Assembly (NCBI RefSeq): GCF_015752155.1
Contig: NZ_JADOVI010000020.1
Span: 1 to 41,590 of the forward strand
Direction: 5' to 3'
Length of the DNA: 41,590 bases
Origin: Cryobacterium sp. MP_M3
GTDB taxonomy: Bacteria > Actinomycetota > Actinomycetes > Actinomycetales > Microbacteriaceae
Both the position numbers and the translations under genes were made by a program. Under the pieces are notes generated by a model. The model was given only the letters and a program-made list of their open reading frames with translations. It was not told the origin of the DNA and searched no databases. Positions 33,978 through 41,466 of the stretch are shown here, piece after piece (the stretch's first letter is position 1; each line of letters opens with the position of its first letter).

Positions 33978-35219
33978 TCAGGGTCGGTCGGTCGGTACCT
34001 GGGAGGCGGCATCCGTGGCTGCACCCGGGGCGGCATCCGCCTCGGCGTCCAGCACCTCGAAGACCTCCCTGGCCACGGCCAGCGCGGAGTTCGCGGCCGG
34101 CACCCCGGCGTAGATCGCCGTGTGCAGGATGGCCTCGCCGATCTCGGCCCGGCTGAGCCCGTTGGTCAGGGCGGCTCGCACGTGCAGGGCGAGTTCCTGC
34201 TCGTGGCCGCCGGTGACCAGGCAGGCGATGGTGAGGAAGCTGCGGGTGCGCCGGTCGAGCCCCGGCCTGGTCCAGACCTCGCCCCAGGCGTAACGGGTGA
34301 TGAAGTCCTGGAAGTCGGCGGTTTCGGGGGTGATCTTCGCCGTCGCGGCGTCGACGTAAGCCTCGCCCAGCACCGCCTTGCGCACGGTCATCCCGGCCCG
34401 GTAGACGTCGGCGGTGGTGCGGGCGGGAGCCTCGGCCGGTTCGCGATCGGCGAGGTGCGCCGCGAGGAGGGCTGCCACCTCGACCGGCCGCTCGAGCGAG
34501 GGAAGGTGCGCGGCGCCGTCGACCGTGGCGAGGCGGGCGCCGGGGATGCGCGCGCCCAGGTCGGCGAGCAGTGCGAGCGGGGTGACCTGGTCGAGTTCGC
34601 CGGCCACGCACAGGGTGGGCACCCGGATGCCGGCCACCCGGTCGGTGAGGTCGAACCCGGCGAGCGCTTCGCAGGCGAGCGCGTACGACTCGTCGTCGAC
34701 GTCGAGCAGCCTCTCGAGGGCCGCGGAGCCGGCGGCGGGGTCGCGGTCGAGGAAGCCGGGGGCGAACCAGCGGTCGGCGCTGCCCGCGATGACGGAGGGG
34801 GTGCCGCTCGCGCGGATCTGCGCGGCGCGTTCCCGCCAGCCGTCCGGGGTTCCGATCCGGGCGCCGGAGCAGATCACGGCGAGGCTGAGCAGCCGGTCGG
34901 GGTGGCGGAGCGCGAGTTCGAGCCCGATCGTGCCGCCGAGGGAGACGCCGGCGTAGTGGAATGCTCCCCCGCCGACCGAGTCGACCAGGGCGACCACGGC
35001 ATCCGCCAGTTCGGCGATGCTGAACGGGTCGCGGGCAGCGGGGCTGAAGCCATGGCCGGGCAGGTCGAAGCGGAGCACCCGGAAGCCCTCGGCGAGCCGC
35101 GCGGCCACCTCGTCCCAGAGGGCGGTCGTGGTGCCCAGCGACGGGCCGAGCACGACCAGGGCGGCACCGGGGGCGCCGCTGACCGGTTCGAGTGTGCAAC
35201 GGATGCTGGGCTGGGTCAT
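33978..35219 (-). CDS. pcaL: PcaL: fused 3-oxoadipate enol-lactonase and 4-carboxymuconolactone decarboxylase
   Basis: A 413-residue bifunctional enzyme covering two consecutive steps. Residues 1-260 are an alpha/beta hydrolase with nucleophile elbow GVSLGG (PcaD activity). Residues about 280-395 are a carboxymuconolactone decarboxylase (PcaC) with ITRYAWGEVWTRPGLDRRTR, HVRAALTNGLSRAEI and EAILHTAIYAGVPAANSAL. This fusion is characteristic of actinobacterial pca operons. It overlaps pcaB by 4 nt and is followed by a 31-nt gap before pcaI. Confidence 0.93.
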   Translation of the reverse strand: MTQPSIRCTLEPVSGAPGAALVVLGPSLGTTTALWDEVAARLAEGFRVLRFDLPGHGFSPAARDPFSIAELADAVVALVDSVGGGAFHYAGVSLGGTIGLELALRHPDRLLSLAVICSGARIGTPDGWRERAAQIRASGTPSVIAGSADRWFAPGFLDRDPAAGSAALERLLDVDDESYALACEALAGFDLTDRVAGIRVPTLCVAGELDQVTPLALLADLGARIPGARLATVDGAAHLPSLERPVEVAALLAAHLADREPAEAPARTTADVYRAGMTVRKAVLGEAYVDAATAKITPETADFQDFITRYAWGEVWTRPGLDRRTRSFLTIACLVTGGHEQELALHVRAALTNGLSRAEIGEAILHTAIYAGVPAANSALAVAREVFEVLDAEADAAPGAATDAASQVPTDRP

Positions 35220-36685
35220 GGTGCGGAGGTCCTCACTGCTTCGGTGGAGGGGAACGCGTCGGGATTCGGGTCGTGGGTGGCGCCCCGGAATCGGTCCAGC
35301 ACCCGGTCGATGCCGGGGCCACCCTGGGCCGGGTCGAGGTCGAAGGCCGCCCAGACTCCCGCCCGGAGTTGTTCGTCATGGCCGTCGGCGGAGAGCAGGC
35401 CGGACAGCACCACCCGCAGCGGACGGTTCGTGCGGAAGGTCTCCGCCGAGGCCCGCTGCACGAGGGCGAAGGCCGCCGTCTTGCCGAGCGCCTCGGCCAG
35501 GAGCGTGGTGACCCGTTCGCTGCAGACGAGCCCGTCGGTGATCTCGAGGTTGGCGAGCATCCGTTCGGGGTCGACGTCGAGGCGGCCCGCGAGTGCGGCG
35601 CCGCCGGCCACCGCGGCGACGGTGAGCCGTTCGAGCCCGCGCAGCGCCGGCCATTCGGCGTGCCAGGCGCCGCTGGGGCGCTGGTCCTCGGCGAGCAGGC
35701 TGCCGAACAGCGTCGCGACGAGGCCGGGGGTCTGCCGGGCGGCGGCAGTGATCAATACGGCGGTGACCGGGTTGCGCTTGTGCGGCATGGCGGAGGATCC
35801 GCCCTGGCCCTGGCCGAGGCGCTCGCCGACCTCGGCGATCTCGGTGCGGGCGAGCACGGTCACGTCGAGGGCGAAGGCGCCCACGGTCCCGGTCGCGGCG
35901 GCGAGCCCGGCGGCGAGGTCGACGATCGGGAGCCGGTTGGTGTGCCAGGCGATGGACGGCGCCGACAGGCCGAGCCCCGCCGCGAAACGCTGCAGGACCA
36001 GGTCCACGGTGTGCGCCGGGTCCCCGGCGCCGCGGAGGGCCGCGATCTGGTGCAGCACGGCGAGGTTGCCGACGGCGCCGCCGAGCTGCACGGGCAGCCG
36101 GTCACGCAGCCTGTCGATGGTTTCGATCGCGGTCAGAGCCATGTCGAGCCAGCCGGCGACGACGAAGCCGAAGCTGGTCGGCGAGGCGTGCTGGCCGAGG
36201 GTGCGGCCGGCCATGGCCGTGCCGCGGTGGGTGTCGGCCAGTGCGGCGAGGGTGGCCGCGTACTCGCCGAGCCGGGCGCTGATCTCTCCGGTCACCCGGT
36301 GGGCGACGAGCATCGCGGCGGTGTCGAGGATGTCCTGGCTGGTCGCACCGACGTGGAGGTGGTCGGAGGCGCCGGTCCGCAGGGACTCGGCGGCGGCGGC
36401 GAGGTGCTTCACGAGCGGGATGACGGGGTTGCCGCCGCCCTGTCCCTCGGCGGCGATCGCGGCGAGGTCGAGCCGGCCGGCGTCGGCGAGGTCGTCGCAG
36501 ACGGCGCCCATCCACCCGGGGGCCAGCCCGGCGTCCACCAGTGCCCGGGTGAGCGCGAGTTCGGTGTCGACCATCGCCTGCAGCCAGGCGGAATCGCCGG
36601 TCAGCTCGGCCGCGCGGCTGCCCTGGCCGAGCGGGTCCAGCAGTCCCACATCGAAGAACCGGTCCGTCCCGGACGGATCAGGCAT
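35216..36685 (-). CDS. pcaB: 3-carboxy-cis,cis-muconate cycloisomerase PcaB
   Basis: A 489-residue member of the fumarase/aspartase superfamily that lactonises beta-carboxymuconate. The superfamily signature GSSAMPHKRNPVTA is present, as are HVGATSQDILDTA and TLGQHASPTSFGF. ATG 36685 yields MPDPSGTDRFFDVGLLDPL and overlaps pcaG by 8 nt; the longer frame upstream is inside pcaG. The length slightly exceeds the usual ~450 residues because of the C-terminal part after about 440. Confidence 0.92.
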   Translation of the reverse strand: MPDPSGTDRFFDVGLLDPLGQGSRAAELTGDSAWLQAMVDTELALTRALVDAGLAPGWMGAVCDDLADAGRLDLAAIAAEGQGGGNPVIPLVKHLAAAAESLRTGASDHLHVGATSQDILDTAAMLVAHRVTGEISARLGEYAATLAALADTHRGTAMAGRTLGQHASPTSFGFVVAGWLDMALTAIETIDRLRDRLPVQLGGAVGNLAVLHQIAALRGAGDPAHTVDLVLQRFAAGLGLSAPSIAWHTNRLPIVDLAAGLAAATGTVGAFALDVTVLARTEIAEVGERLGQGQGGSSAMPHKRNPVTAVLITAAARQTPGLVATLFGSLLAEDQRPSGAWHAEWPALRGLERLTVAAVAGGAALAGRLDVDPERMLANLEITDGLVCSERVTTLLAEALGKTAAFALVQRASAETFRTNRPLRVVLSGLLSADGHDEQLRAGVWAAFDLDPAQGGPGIDRVLDRFRGATHDPNPDAFPSTEAVRTSAP

Positions 36686-37271
36686 CGAAGTCCAGGAAGA
36701 CGGTCTCCGCGTCGCCCTGCAGGTGCACGTCGAACCGGTAGGAGGCGGCGCCGCCCGGCGTGCCGTCGGCGACGGCGACCAGGGTGTGCCTGCGCTCGGC
36801 CGGCACGGCGCCGAGCACGGTGTCGCCGGCGTGCGCCGCGGCATCCTCCGGGAAGTAGGCCCGGGTGAAGAGGTGGTGGATCAGTCCGCGAGCGAACACC
36901 GTCACGACGATGTACGGGGCGGCGTCACCGACCGGGCCCGGTTTCACCGTGGTGAAGGTGTAATGCCCGGCGAGGTTGACGGCCGCCCGGCCGAATCCGG
37001 TGAAGGTGAAGCCGTCGCGGTCGAGCGCACCCTGCTCGCGGCTGAGCACACCGTTCTCGTCGGCCTGCCAGATCTCGAGGATCGCGTCGGGGACCGGCTC
37101 GCCGGCGCCGTCCGTCACGGTGCCGTGCAGCCGGATCGCGTGCGGGTGGTGGCCGGGCACGAGTTCGGGGCCCCGCTCGTAGGGCAGCGCGAAGCCGTAG
37201 AACGGCCCGACCGTCTGGGCCGGCGTCTGGACGTATTCCGGTGCCGGCTGCTCAGTGGACGTATCAGTCAT
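36678..37271 (-). CDS. pcaG: Protocatechuate 3,4-dioxygenase alpha subunit
   Basis: A 197-residue subunit of the intradiol dioxygenase that opens protocatechuate to beta-carboxymuconate. It has the alpha-chain pattern TPAQTVGPFYGFALPYERGP, DAILEIWQADENG and ending FLDFDA. It overlaps pcaH by 8 nt upstream and pcaB by 8 nt downstream, so alpha and beta chains are made in coupled amounts. The iron ligands lie in the beta chain. Confidence 0.94.
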   Translation of the reverse strand: MTDTSTEQPAPEYVQTPAQTVGPFYGFALPYERGPELVPGHHPHAIRLHGTVTDGAGEPVPDAILEIWQADENGVLSREQGALDRDGFTFTGFGRAAVNLAGHYTFTTVKPGPVGDAAPYIVVTVFARGLIHHLFTRAYFPEDAAAHAGDTVLGAVPAERRHTLVAVADGTPGGAASYRFDVHLQGDAETVFLDFDA

Positions 37272-38091
37272 GGGCTTCTTCGCTCTCCATCCAGGTGGAC
37301 TTGGGGCCGGTCAAAACGATATCCCAGCGGTAGCCGAGCGACCATTCCGGCACGCTCAGCTCGTGCTCGTAGCTGCCGACCAGGCGCGCGCGGGCGGCCG
37401 GGTCGGTGATCGACTGGTAGATCGGGTCGAGCGCGAAGAGCGGGTCGCCCGGGAAGTACATCTGGGTGACCAGCCGCTGCGTGAACGCGGTACCGAAGAG
37501 GGAGAAGTGGACGTGCGCCGGCCGCCAGGCGTTCAGGTGGTTGCGCCACGGGTAGGGGCCGGGCTTGATCGTCGTGAACGAGTATTCGCCGTTGTCCCCC
37601 GTGATCACTCGGCCGACGCCGGTGAAGTTCGGGTCGAGCGGGGCCGGGTGCTGGTCGCGCTTGTGCACATAGCGCCCGCCGGCATTGGCCTGCCAGATCT
37701 CGACCAGCTGGTGGCGCACCGGGCGGCCCTCACCGTCGAGCACGCGGCCGGAGACGGTGATCCGTTCGCCGAGCGGTTCCGCGTTGTGCTGGATGGTGAG
37801 GTCGCTCTCGAGCGGGTTGACGTCGGTGTGCCCGAAGGCCGGCGAGACGCGTTCGACCTCCTCCGGGTCGACCCGCACGAGGGCGTGGGTGGGATGGCGC
37901 AGGATGGAACTGCGGTAGGGCGGGTAGTTGCGGCGCGGGTGGAGTTCCGGCTTGCCGCCGTCTGCCACCCGGGCGCGCGCCTCCGCCTCGATCGCCCGGA
38001 TCTCGTCGGAGATCTCGGCCTGGGAGGCCTGCGTCGGCGCCTGGCCGGCCAGGGGGTGCACGGCCGGGGCCGGCGCTGTCTCATCTGTCAT
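37264..38091 (-). CDS. pcaH: Protocatechuate 3,4-dioxygenase beta subunit
   Basis: A 275-residue catalytic subunit with the Fe(III) site of intradiol dioxygenases: the two Tyr ligands are expected in AGGRYVHKRDQH and KPGPYPWRNH, and the two His ligands in WRPAHVHFSLFG. It also has NYPPYRSSILRHPTHAL near the N-terminus. ATG 38091 (MTDETAPAPA) is preferred; the region before it is the pobA-pcaH gap. The first 40 residues are Ala/Pro-rich and longer than in Pseudomonas PcaH. Confidence 0.94.
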   Translation of the reverse strand: MTDETAPAPAVHPLAGQAPTQASQAEISDEIRAIEAEARARVADGGKPELHPRRNYPPYRSSILRHPTHALVRVDPEEVERVSPAFGHTDVNPLESDLTIQHNAEPLGERITVSGRVLDGEGRPVRHQLVEIWQANAGGRYVHKRDQHPAPLDPNFTGVGRVITGDNGEYSFTTIKPGPYPWRNHLNAWRPAHVHFSLFGTAFTQRLVTQMYFPGDPLFALDPIYQSITDPAARARLVGSYEHELSVPEWSLGYRWDIVLTGPKSTWMESEEAHD

Positions 38092-38128
38092 GACGGTGAA
38101 TCCTCTCGGGAGTCGGCTGGGCGGGCGG

Positions 38129-39310
38129 TTAGAACGGCAGACCGGTGTACTGCTCGGCGAGTTCGCGCTGGGCGAGCTGCGACCCGGTGAGGTAGTCGAG
38201 GCGACCGAGCTGGCTGCGGTAGTCGAACGCGTCCGACTGCAGGTCACCCGGGTTGCGGTGCAGCATCTCGGTCATCGACTGCGAGAACTGTTGCACCTTC
38301 CACTGGCGGCGGAGGGCCGCCTCCCCGTAGCCGGCCAGCGGTGCGTCGTTGCCGGCGTAGTGGCTGACCAGGGCGGCGCCGAGCAACACGACGTCGGCGA
38401 TGGCCGAGTTCAGTCCCTTAGCGCCGGTGGGCGGCACGATGTGGCCGGCGTCCCCGGCCAGGAACATGGTGCCGTAGGAGAGCCGGGACGCGACGAAGCT
38501 GCGCATCGGGGTGATCGACTTGTCGGTGACGGCACCCTCGTGCAGGGTCCAGCCGGGAACGCCGAGCCGGGTCTGCAGCGCCTCCCAGATGCGCTCGTCC
38601 GGCCACTGGTCGATCGAGTCCGCCGTGTCGACCTGCAGGTAGAGCCGGGAGACCTGGGGTGAGCGCATGGAGTGCATGGCGAAACCGTCCTCGTGCAGCG
38701 CGTAGATCAGTTCGTCGGTCGAGGGCGGCACGTCGGCGAGGATGCCCAGCCAGGCGAACGGGTAGCTGCGGTCGTACAGGGTGAGCGCTTTCGGGGGGAT
38801 GGAGGCGCGGCAGACGCCATGGAAGCCGTCGGCGCCGACGATGAAGTCGGCCGTGACCTCGTGGGTCTCGCCGTCGTGGCGGAAGGTCACCCGGGGCGAG
38901 GTCGACTCCACGTCGTGCACCGAGACATCCGCCGCCTCGTAGTAGATCGTCGAGCCGGCGTCGGTGTGAGCCTTGATCAGGTCTTTGACGACCTCCTGCT
39001 GTCCGTAGACCGTGACGGTGCGGCCGATCAGCTTGTTGAAGTCGATGTTGTGGCGCTCTCCCGCGAATTGCAGGTAAATGCCGTCGTGCTCGAGCCCCTC
39101 GGCGGCGAGGCGATCGCCGAGGCCGAGCCGGGTGAGGGTCTCCACCGCGCTCTGCTCCAGCACACCGGCACGGATGCGGGCCAGCACGTACTCCTGCGAG
39201 CGGTTCTCGACCACGATCGAGTCGATTCCGGCATCGCGCAGCGCCCAGCTGAGGAGAAGCCCTGCGGGGCCGGCACCGATAATGGCGACACGGGTGTTTT
39301 CTGGCGACAC
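38129..39310 (-). CDS. pobA: 4-hydroxybenzoate 3-monooxygenase
   Basis: A 393-residue FAD flavoprotein that hydroxylates 4-hydroxybenzoate to protocatechuate with NAD(P)H and O2. The N-terminal dinucleotide fold AIIGAGPAGLLLSWALRDAGI, the middle VGADGFHGVCRAS (DG motif) and FLAGDAGHIVPPTGAKGLNSA (GD motif) are all present, and length matches the family (about 394). The GTG start 39310 has GGAGAA upstream. It is the first gene of the operon, so the whole pathway is probably read from the promoter at 39311-39568. No local regulator (PobR, PcaR or PcaV) is seen. Confidence 0.94.
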   Translation of the reverse strand: MSPENTRVAIIGAGPAGLLLSWALRDAGIDSIVVENRSQEYVLARIRAGVLEQSAVETLTRLGLGDRLAAEGLEHDGIYLQFAGERHNIDFNKLIGRTVTVYGQQEVVKDLIKAHTDAGSTIYYEAADVSVHDVESTSPRVTFRHDGETHEVTADFIVGADGFHGVCRASIPPKALTLYDRSYPFAWLGILADVPPSTDELIYALHEDGFAMHSMRSPQVSRLYLQVDTADSIDQWPDERIWEALQTRLGVPGWTLHEGAVTDKSITPMRSFVASRLSYGTMFLAGDAGHIVPPTGAKGLNSAIADVVLLGAALVSHYAGNDAPLAGYGEAALRRQWKVQQFSQSMTEMLHRNPGDLQSDAFDYRSQLGRLDYLTGSQLAQRELAEQYTGLPF

Positions 39311-39568
39311 GGGTTTCTCCTAGCGACGATGACAGGTGATGGCCTCATCATGCGGCGTCGACCGGCCTTCGGTGGCAGGTGTTTTCACTCAGTGGAAGGC
39401 AATGCCTGGGCCGGCCGGGCCAGGCCGCATTCCCCGCCGGTCCCAGAGCGGCGCCGGATAAGAACTTTCTCATGCGTGCCTTGCCGGCTTCTCATAGGAT
39501 CAGCCCAGACTTGCGCTCAGCCACTGACCCCGGCCTGCCGAGGTGCGTGCCGACCCGTGGAGGACACA
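39311..39568. promoter_or_regulatory. Divergent control region: pobA-pca operator candidate and TTCTCAT repeats
   Basis: This 258-bp region between pobA (leftward) and the Ser/Gly-rich protein gene (rightward) contains no gene. A near-perfect 15-bp dyad TTTCACTCAGTGGAA (39383-39397) lies 73 bp upstream of pobA and is a candidate site for an aromatic-pathway regulator. Nearer the other gene, TTCTCAT occurs at 39467-39473 and 39489-39495, exactly 22 bp apart on the same face of the helix, followed directly by a TAGGAT -10-like box (39496-39501). Confidence 0.45.
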
Positions 39569-40126
39569 ATGAGCGAGAACACACCGACACCCGGCATCCG
39601 TCCCGCCCGGCGCCTCCGCCGCCGCGCGCTGTTCTTCGTCGGCGGCGGGCTGGGAATCCTGGTCGCGGCGGCTGCCGCGGCCTCGATGGTGAGCGCCCTC
39701 GCCCTCGCGGACCAGCCCGGCCGGGTCCTCGAGGTGCCGGCGGTGACCGTGGAGCTCCGCACGGGGCCGGCCGCCGGCGCACCAGTGGGCGCACCGGCGC
39801 CCGCAGGGACGTCCGGTCCGGCCGAGCTGCCGGGCACGCCGGGCGAAGACCCGGGTTCCTCGTCCGGATCGGGTTCGTCGTCCGGCTCAGGCTCATCCTC
39901 GCCCGGGGCAGAACCGGAGCCCGAGCTCATTCCGGCGCCGGCACCGGTCGTTGTCGACGACCACGGCGGCAGCGACGCCTCGAAGGACGACGCGGGTCAC
40001 GAGGGCGGCACGAGCGGCAGCGACGGCAAGAGCGGTTCCAGCGGCAGTTCCGGCAGTGGCAGCTCCGGCAGTGGCAGCTCCGGCAATGGCAGCTCCGGGA
40101 GCGGCACGTCCGGCGGCAAGGGCTGA
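39569..40126 (+). CDS. Membrane-anchored protein with Ser/Gly repeat tail, unknown function
   Basis: A 185-residue protein: basic cytoplasmic start (RPARRLRRRALF), one membrane helix or uncleaved signal at about 21-48, a Pro/Ala-rich linker, then low-complexity Ser/Gly stretches and an Asp/His patch (VVVDDHGGSDASKDDAGHEGG), ending in tandem SSGSG units. ATG 39569 has GGAGG 5-9 nt upstream. No enzymatic domain is visible; it looks like a surface linker or adhesin-like stalk. It is adjacent to another exported low-complexity protein and a response regulator, suggesting a shared envelope function. Confidence 0.7.
   Translation: MSENTPTPGIRPARRLRRRALFFVGGGLGILVAAAAAASMVSALALADQPGRVLEVPAVTVELRTGPAAGAPVGAPAPAGTSGPAELPGTPGEDPGSSSGSGSSSGSGSSSPGAEPEPELIPAPAPVVVDDHGGSDASKDDAGHEGGTSGSDGKSGSSGSSGSGSSGSGSSGNGSSGSGTSGGKG
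40051..40110 (+). repeat. 15-nt tandem repeat in the Ser/Gly-rich gene
   Basis: Four consecutive 15-nt units beginning cggcagtggcagctc at 40051, 40066, 40081 and 40096. The second is identical to the first, the third has one change, and the fourth is degenerate. They keep the reading frame and encode five-residue Ser/Gly units, so copy number could vary by slippage without frameshift. Confidence 0.85.
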
Positions 40127-40145
40127 CGTCCTCGCAAACCTAAGA

Positions 40146-40164
40146 GACCTCTCACCGATCTCTC
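40146..40164 (+). promoter_or_regulatory. 11-bp-spaced direct repeat, candidate response-regulator site
   Basis: GACCTCTC (40146-40153) and GATCTCTC (40157-40164) are direct repeats starting 11 bp apart, the spacing used by OmpR/PhoB-type regulators. They lie about 100 bp upstream of the Asp/His-rich protein gene, with a TTATCC -10-like box at 40174. The OmpR-family regulator encoded at 40810 is the obvious candidate, but binding is inferred. Confidence 0.45.
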
Positions 40165-40260
40165 GTTTACGCCTTATCCCGGCACCTGAGAGTGAGGACG
40201 TATCAAGATTCCTCCAGCTTCCAGCCGCCGGCTCACCCGGCGCCAACGAAAGGCCCGTTC

Positions 40261-40773
40261 ATGTTGAAGATGACGAAAAAGCGCTCCATCGTCCTTGCCT
40301 CCCTCGGTCTCGCCGGCCTGATGTCGATCGGCATCGTCGCCGCCCAGGCCGACCCCGGTCACGGCGTCGACCCCGCCACGACGCCCATGTCGAGCGTGAC
40401 GGTAGACGACAACTCGGTCGACGATCCGGCCACCCACGATGTCGCTGACGACAACGGCACCGATGCCCCGAGCGACGACAGCACCGCCACTCCCGAGGTC
40501 CACGTCAGCGACGATGACGCGGCCACGCACGAAGCCGGCGAAGACGCCGAGCACGAGAGCGCCGAACACGCCGCCACCCCGGCCGTCCCGGCAACCCCGG
40601 CCCACCACGAGGACGGCGACGACCACGCGGCGACCCCGGCCACCCCGGCCGTTCCGGCGACCCACGACGTGAACGACGACCACGGCGACTCGGGGCACGG
40701 CAGAGACAAGTCCGGCAGCACGGACTCGGGCAACGACGACCACGGCTCCTCAGGTCACGGCAGCGACGACTAG
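40261..40773 (+). CDS. Exported Asp/His-rich low-complexity protein, unknown function
   Basis: A 170-residue protein with a clear signal peptide (KMTKKRSIVLASLGLAG... ending AAQA) and a mature part dominated by Asp, His, Ala, Thr and Glu. An internal duplication is visible: HAATPAVPATPAHHEDGDD followed by HAATPATPAVPATHDVNDD. It contains no cysteine. The His/Asp content suggests binding of divalent metals such as Zn, Cu or Ca. ATG 40261 has AAAGG upstream and fits the signal peptide; an earlier in-frame start at 40192 would add residues that spoil it. It converges with the response regulator gene at a shared hairpin. Confidence 0.78.
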   Translation: MLKMTKKRSIVLASLGLAGLMSIGIVAAQADPGHGVDPATTPMSSVTVDDNSVDDPATHDVADDNGTDAPSDDSTATPEVHVSDDDAATHEAGEDAEHESAEHAATPAVPATPAHHEDGDDHAATPATPAVPATHDVNDDHGDSGHGRDKSGSTDSGNDDHGSSGHGSDD

Positions 40774-40793
40774 CCGCAACTCCTCCGCACCAG

Positions 40794-40833
40794 GGAATGG
40801 GCTACCGGCTCAGCGCAGCCGGTAGCCCATTCC
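40794..40833. terminator. 17-bp perfect hairpin shared by convergent genes
   Basis: GGAATGGGCTACCGGCT (40794-40810) pairs perfectly with 40817-40833 around a 6-nt loop. It lies 20 nt after the Asp/His-rich gene and serves it as a terminator; the right arm is inside the last codons of the response regulator, so that gene's 3' end forms half of the stem. There is no T-run. Confidence 0.7.
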
Positions 40834-41466
40834 TCTGACCGTTTCGATCCGCTCCGCGCCGAACTTCGCCCGCAGGTACCCGACGTAGACGTCGACGATG
40901 TTCGAGCCGGGGTCGAAATCGTAACCCCAGACCCGGCTGAGGAGCTGCTCCCGGCTCAGCACCTGGTCGGGGTTGCGCAGGAACTCCTCGGCCAGCGCGA
41001 ACTCCCGGGCCGAGAGATCGACCTGGCGGTCCCCGACCTGCGCCCGCCGCGTGCGCAGATCGAGCCGAAGGCCCTCGACCGCGAGGTCGGGCTGCGTCGC
41101 GGGCGCGGCATCCGTCATGCGAAGCCGGATGCGCGCGAGCAGCTCGTCGAACCGGAACGGTTTCGCCATGTAGTCATTCGCCCCGCCCTGCAGGCTCGCC
41201 AGGGTGTCCTCGGCCGAGTCCCTGGCCGTGAGCACGATCACGGGCAGCACCGACTTCTGTTCCCGCAACCGGCGGAGCACCTCGTGGCCGTCGAGGCCCG
41301 GCAGCCCGATATCGAGCACGAGCAGGTCGAAACCGCCGGTCAGCGCAAACTCGAGGGCGTCGGTGCCTTTTCCCACCGTCACGGTGGTGAAGCCGGCCGC
41401 GGCCAGCCCCTTCTCCACGAAGGACGCGATGCGCAGTTCGTCTTCGGCGATCAGGATTCGGCTCAC
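40810..41466 (-). CDS. OmpR-family response regulator
   Basis: A 218-residue two-component regulator. The receiver (1-120) has the acidic pair in IAEDELRIASF, phospho-acceptor Asp in LLVLDIGLPGLDG, Thr in VIVLTARDS and Lys in DYMAKPFRFDEL. The C-terminal winged helix (about 130-218) has LSAREFALAEEFLRNP, SREQLLSRVWGYDF and VDVYVGYLRAKF and ends GMGYRLR. GTG 41466 overlaps the stop of the upstream leftward gene by 4 nt, implying a partner (probably the histidine kinase) encoded upstream, beyond the window. Its likely targets are the neighbouring exported proteins. Confidence 0.92.
   Translation of the reverse strand: MSRILIAEDELRIASFVEKGLAAAGFTTVTVGKGTDALEFALTGGFDLLVLDIGLPGLDGHEVLRRLREQKSVLPVIVLTARDSAEDTLASLQGGANDYMAKPFRFDELLARIRLRMTDAAPATQPDLAVEGLRLDLRTRRAQVGDRQVDLSAREFALAEEFLRNPDQVLSREQLLSRVWGYDFDPGSNIVDVYVGYLRAKFGAERIETVRGMGYRLR

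Noticed and set aside
33789..37409. A 1206-codon open frame on the plus strand opposite the pca genes
   Set aside because: It is a shadow of pcaI, pcaL, pcaB and pcaG; no domain is recognisable and the opposite strand carries clear enzymes.
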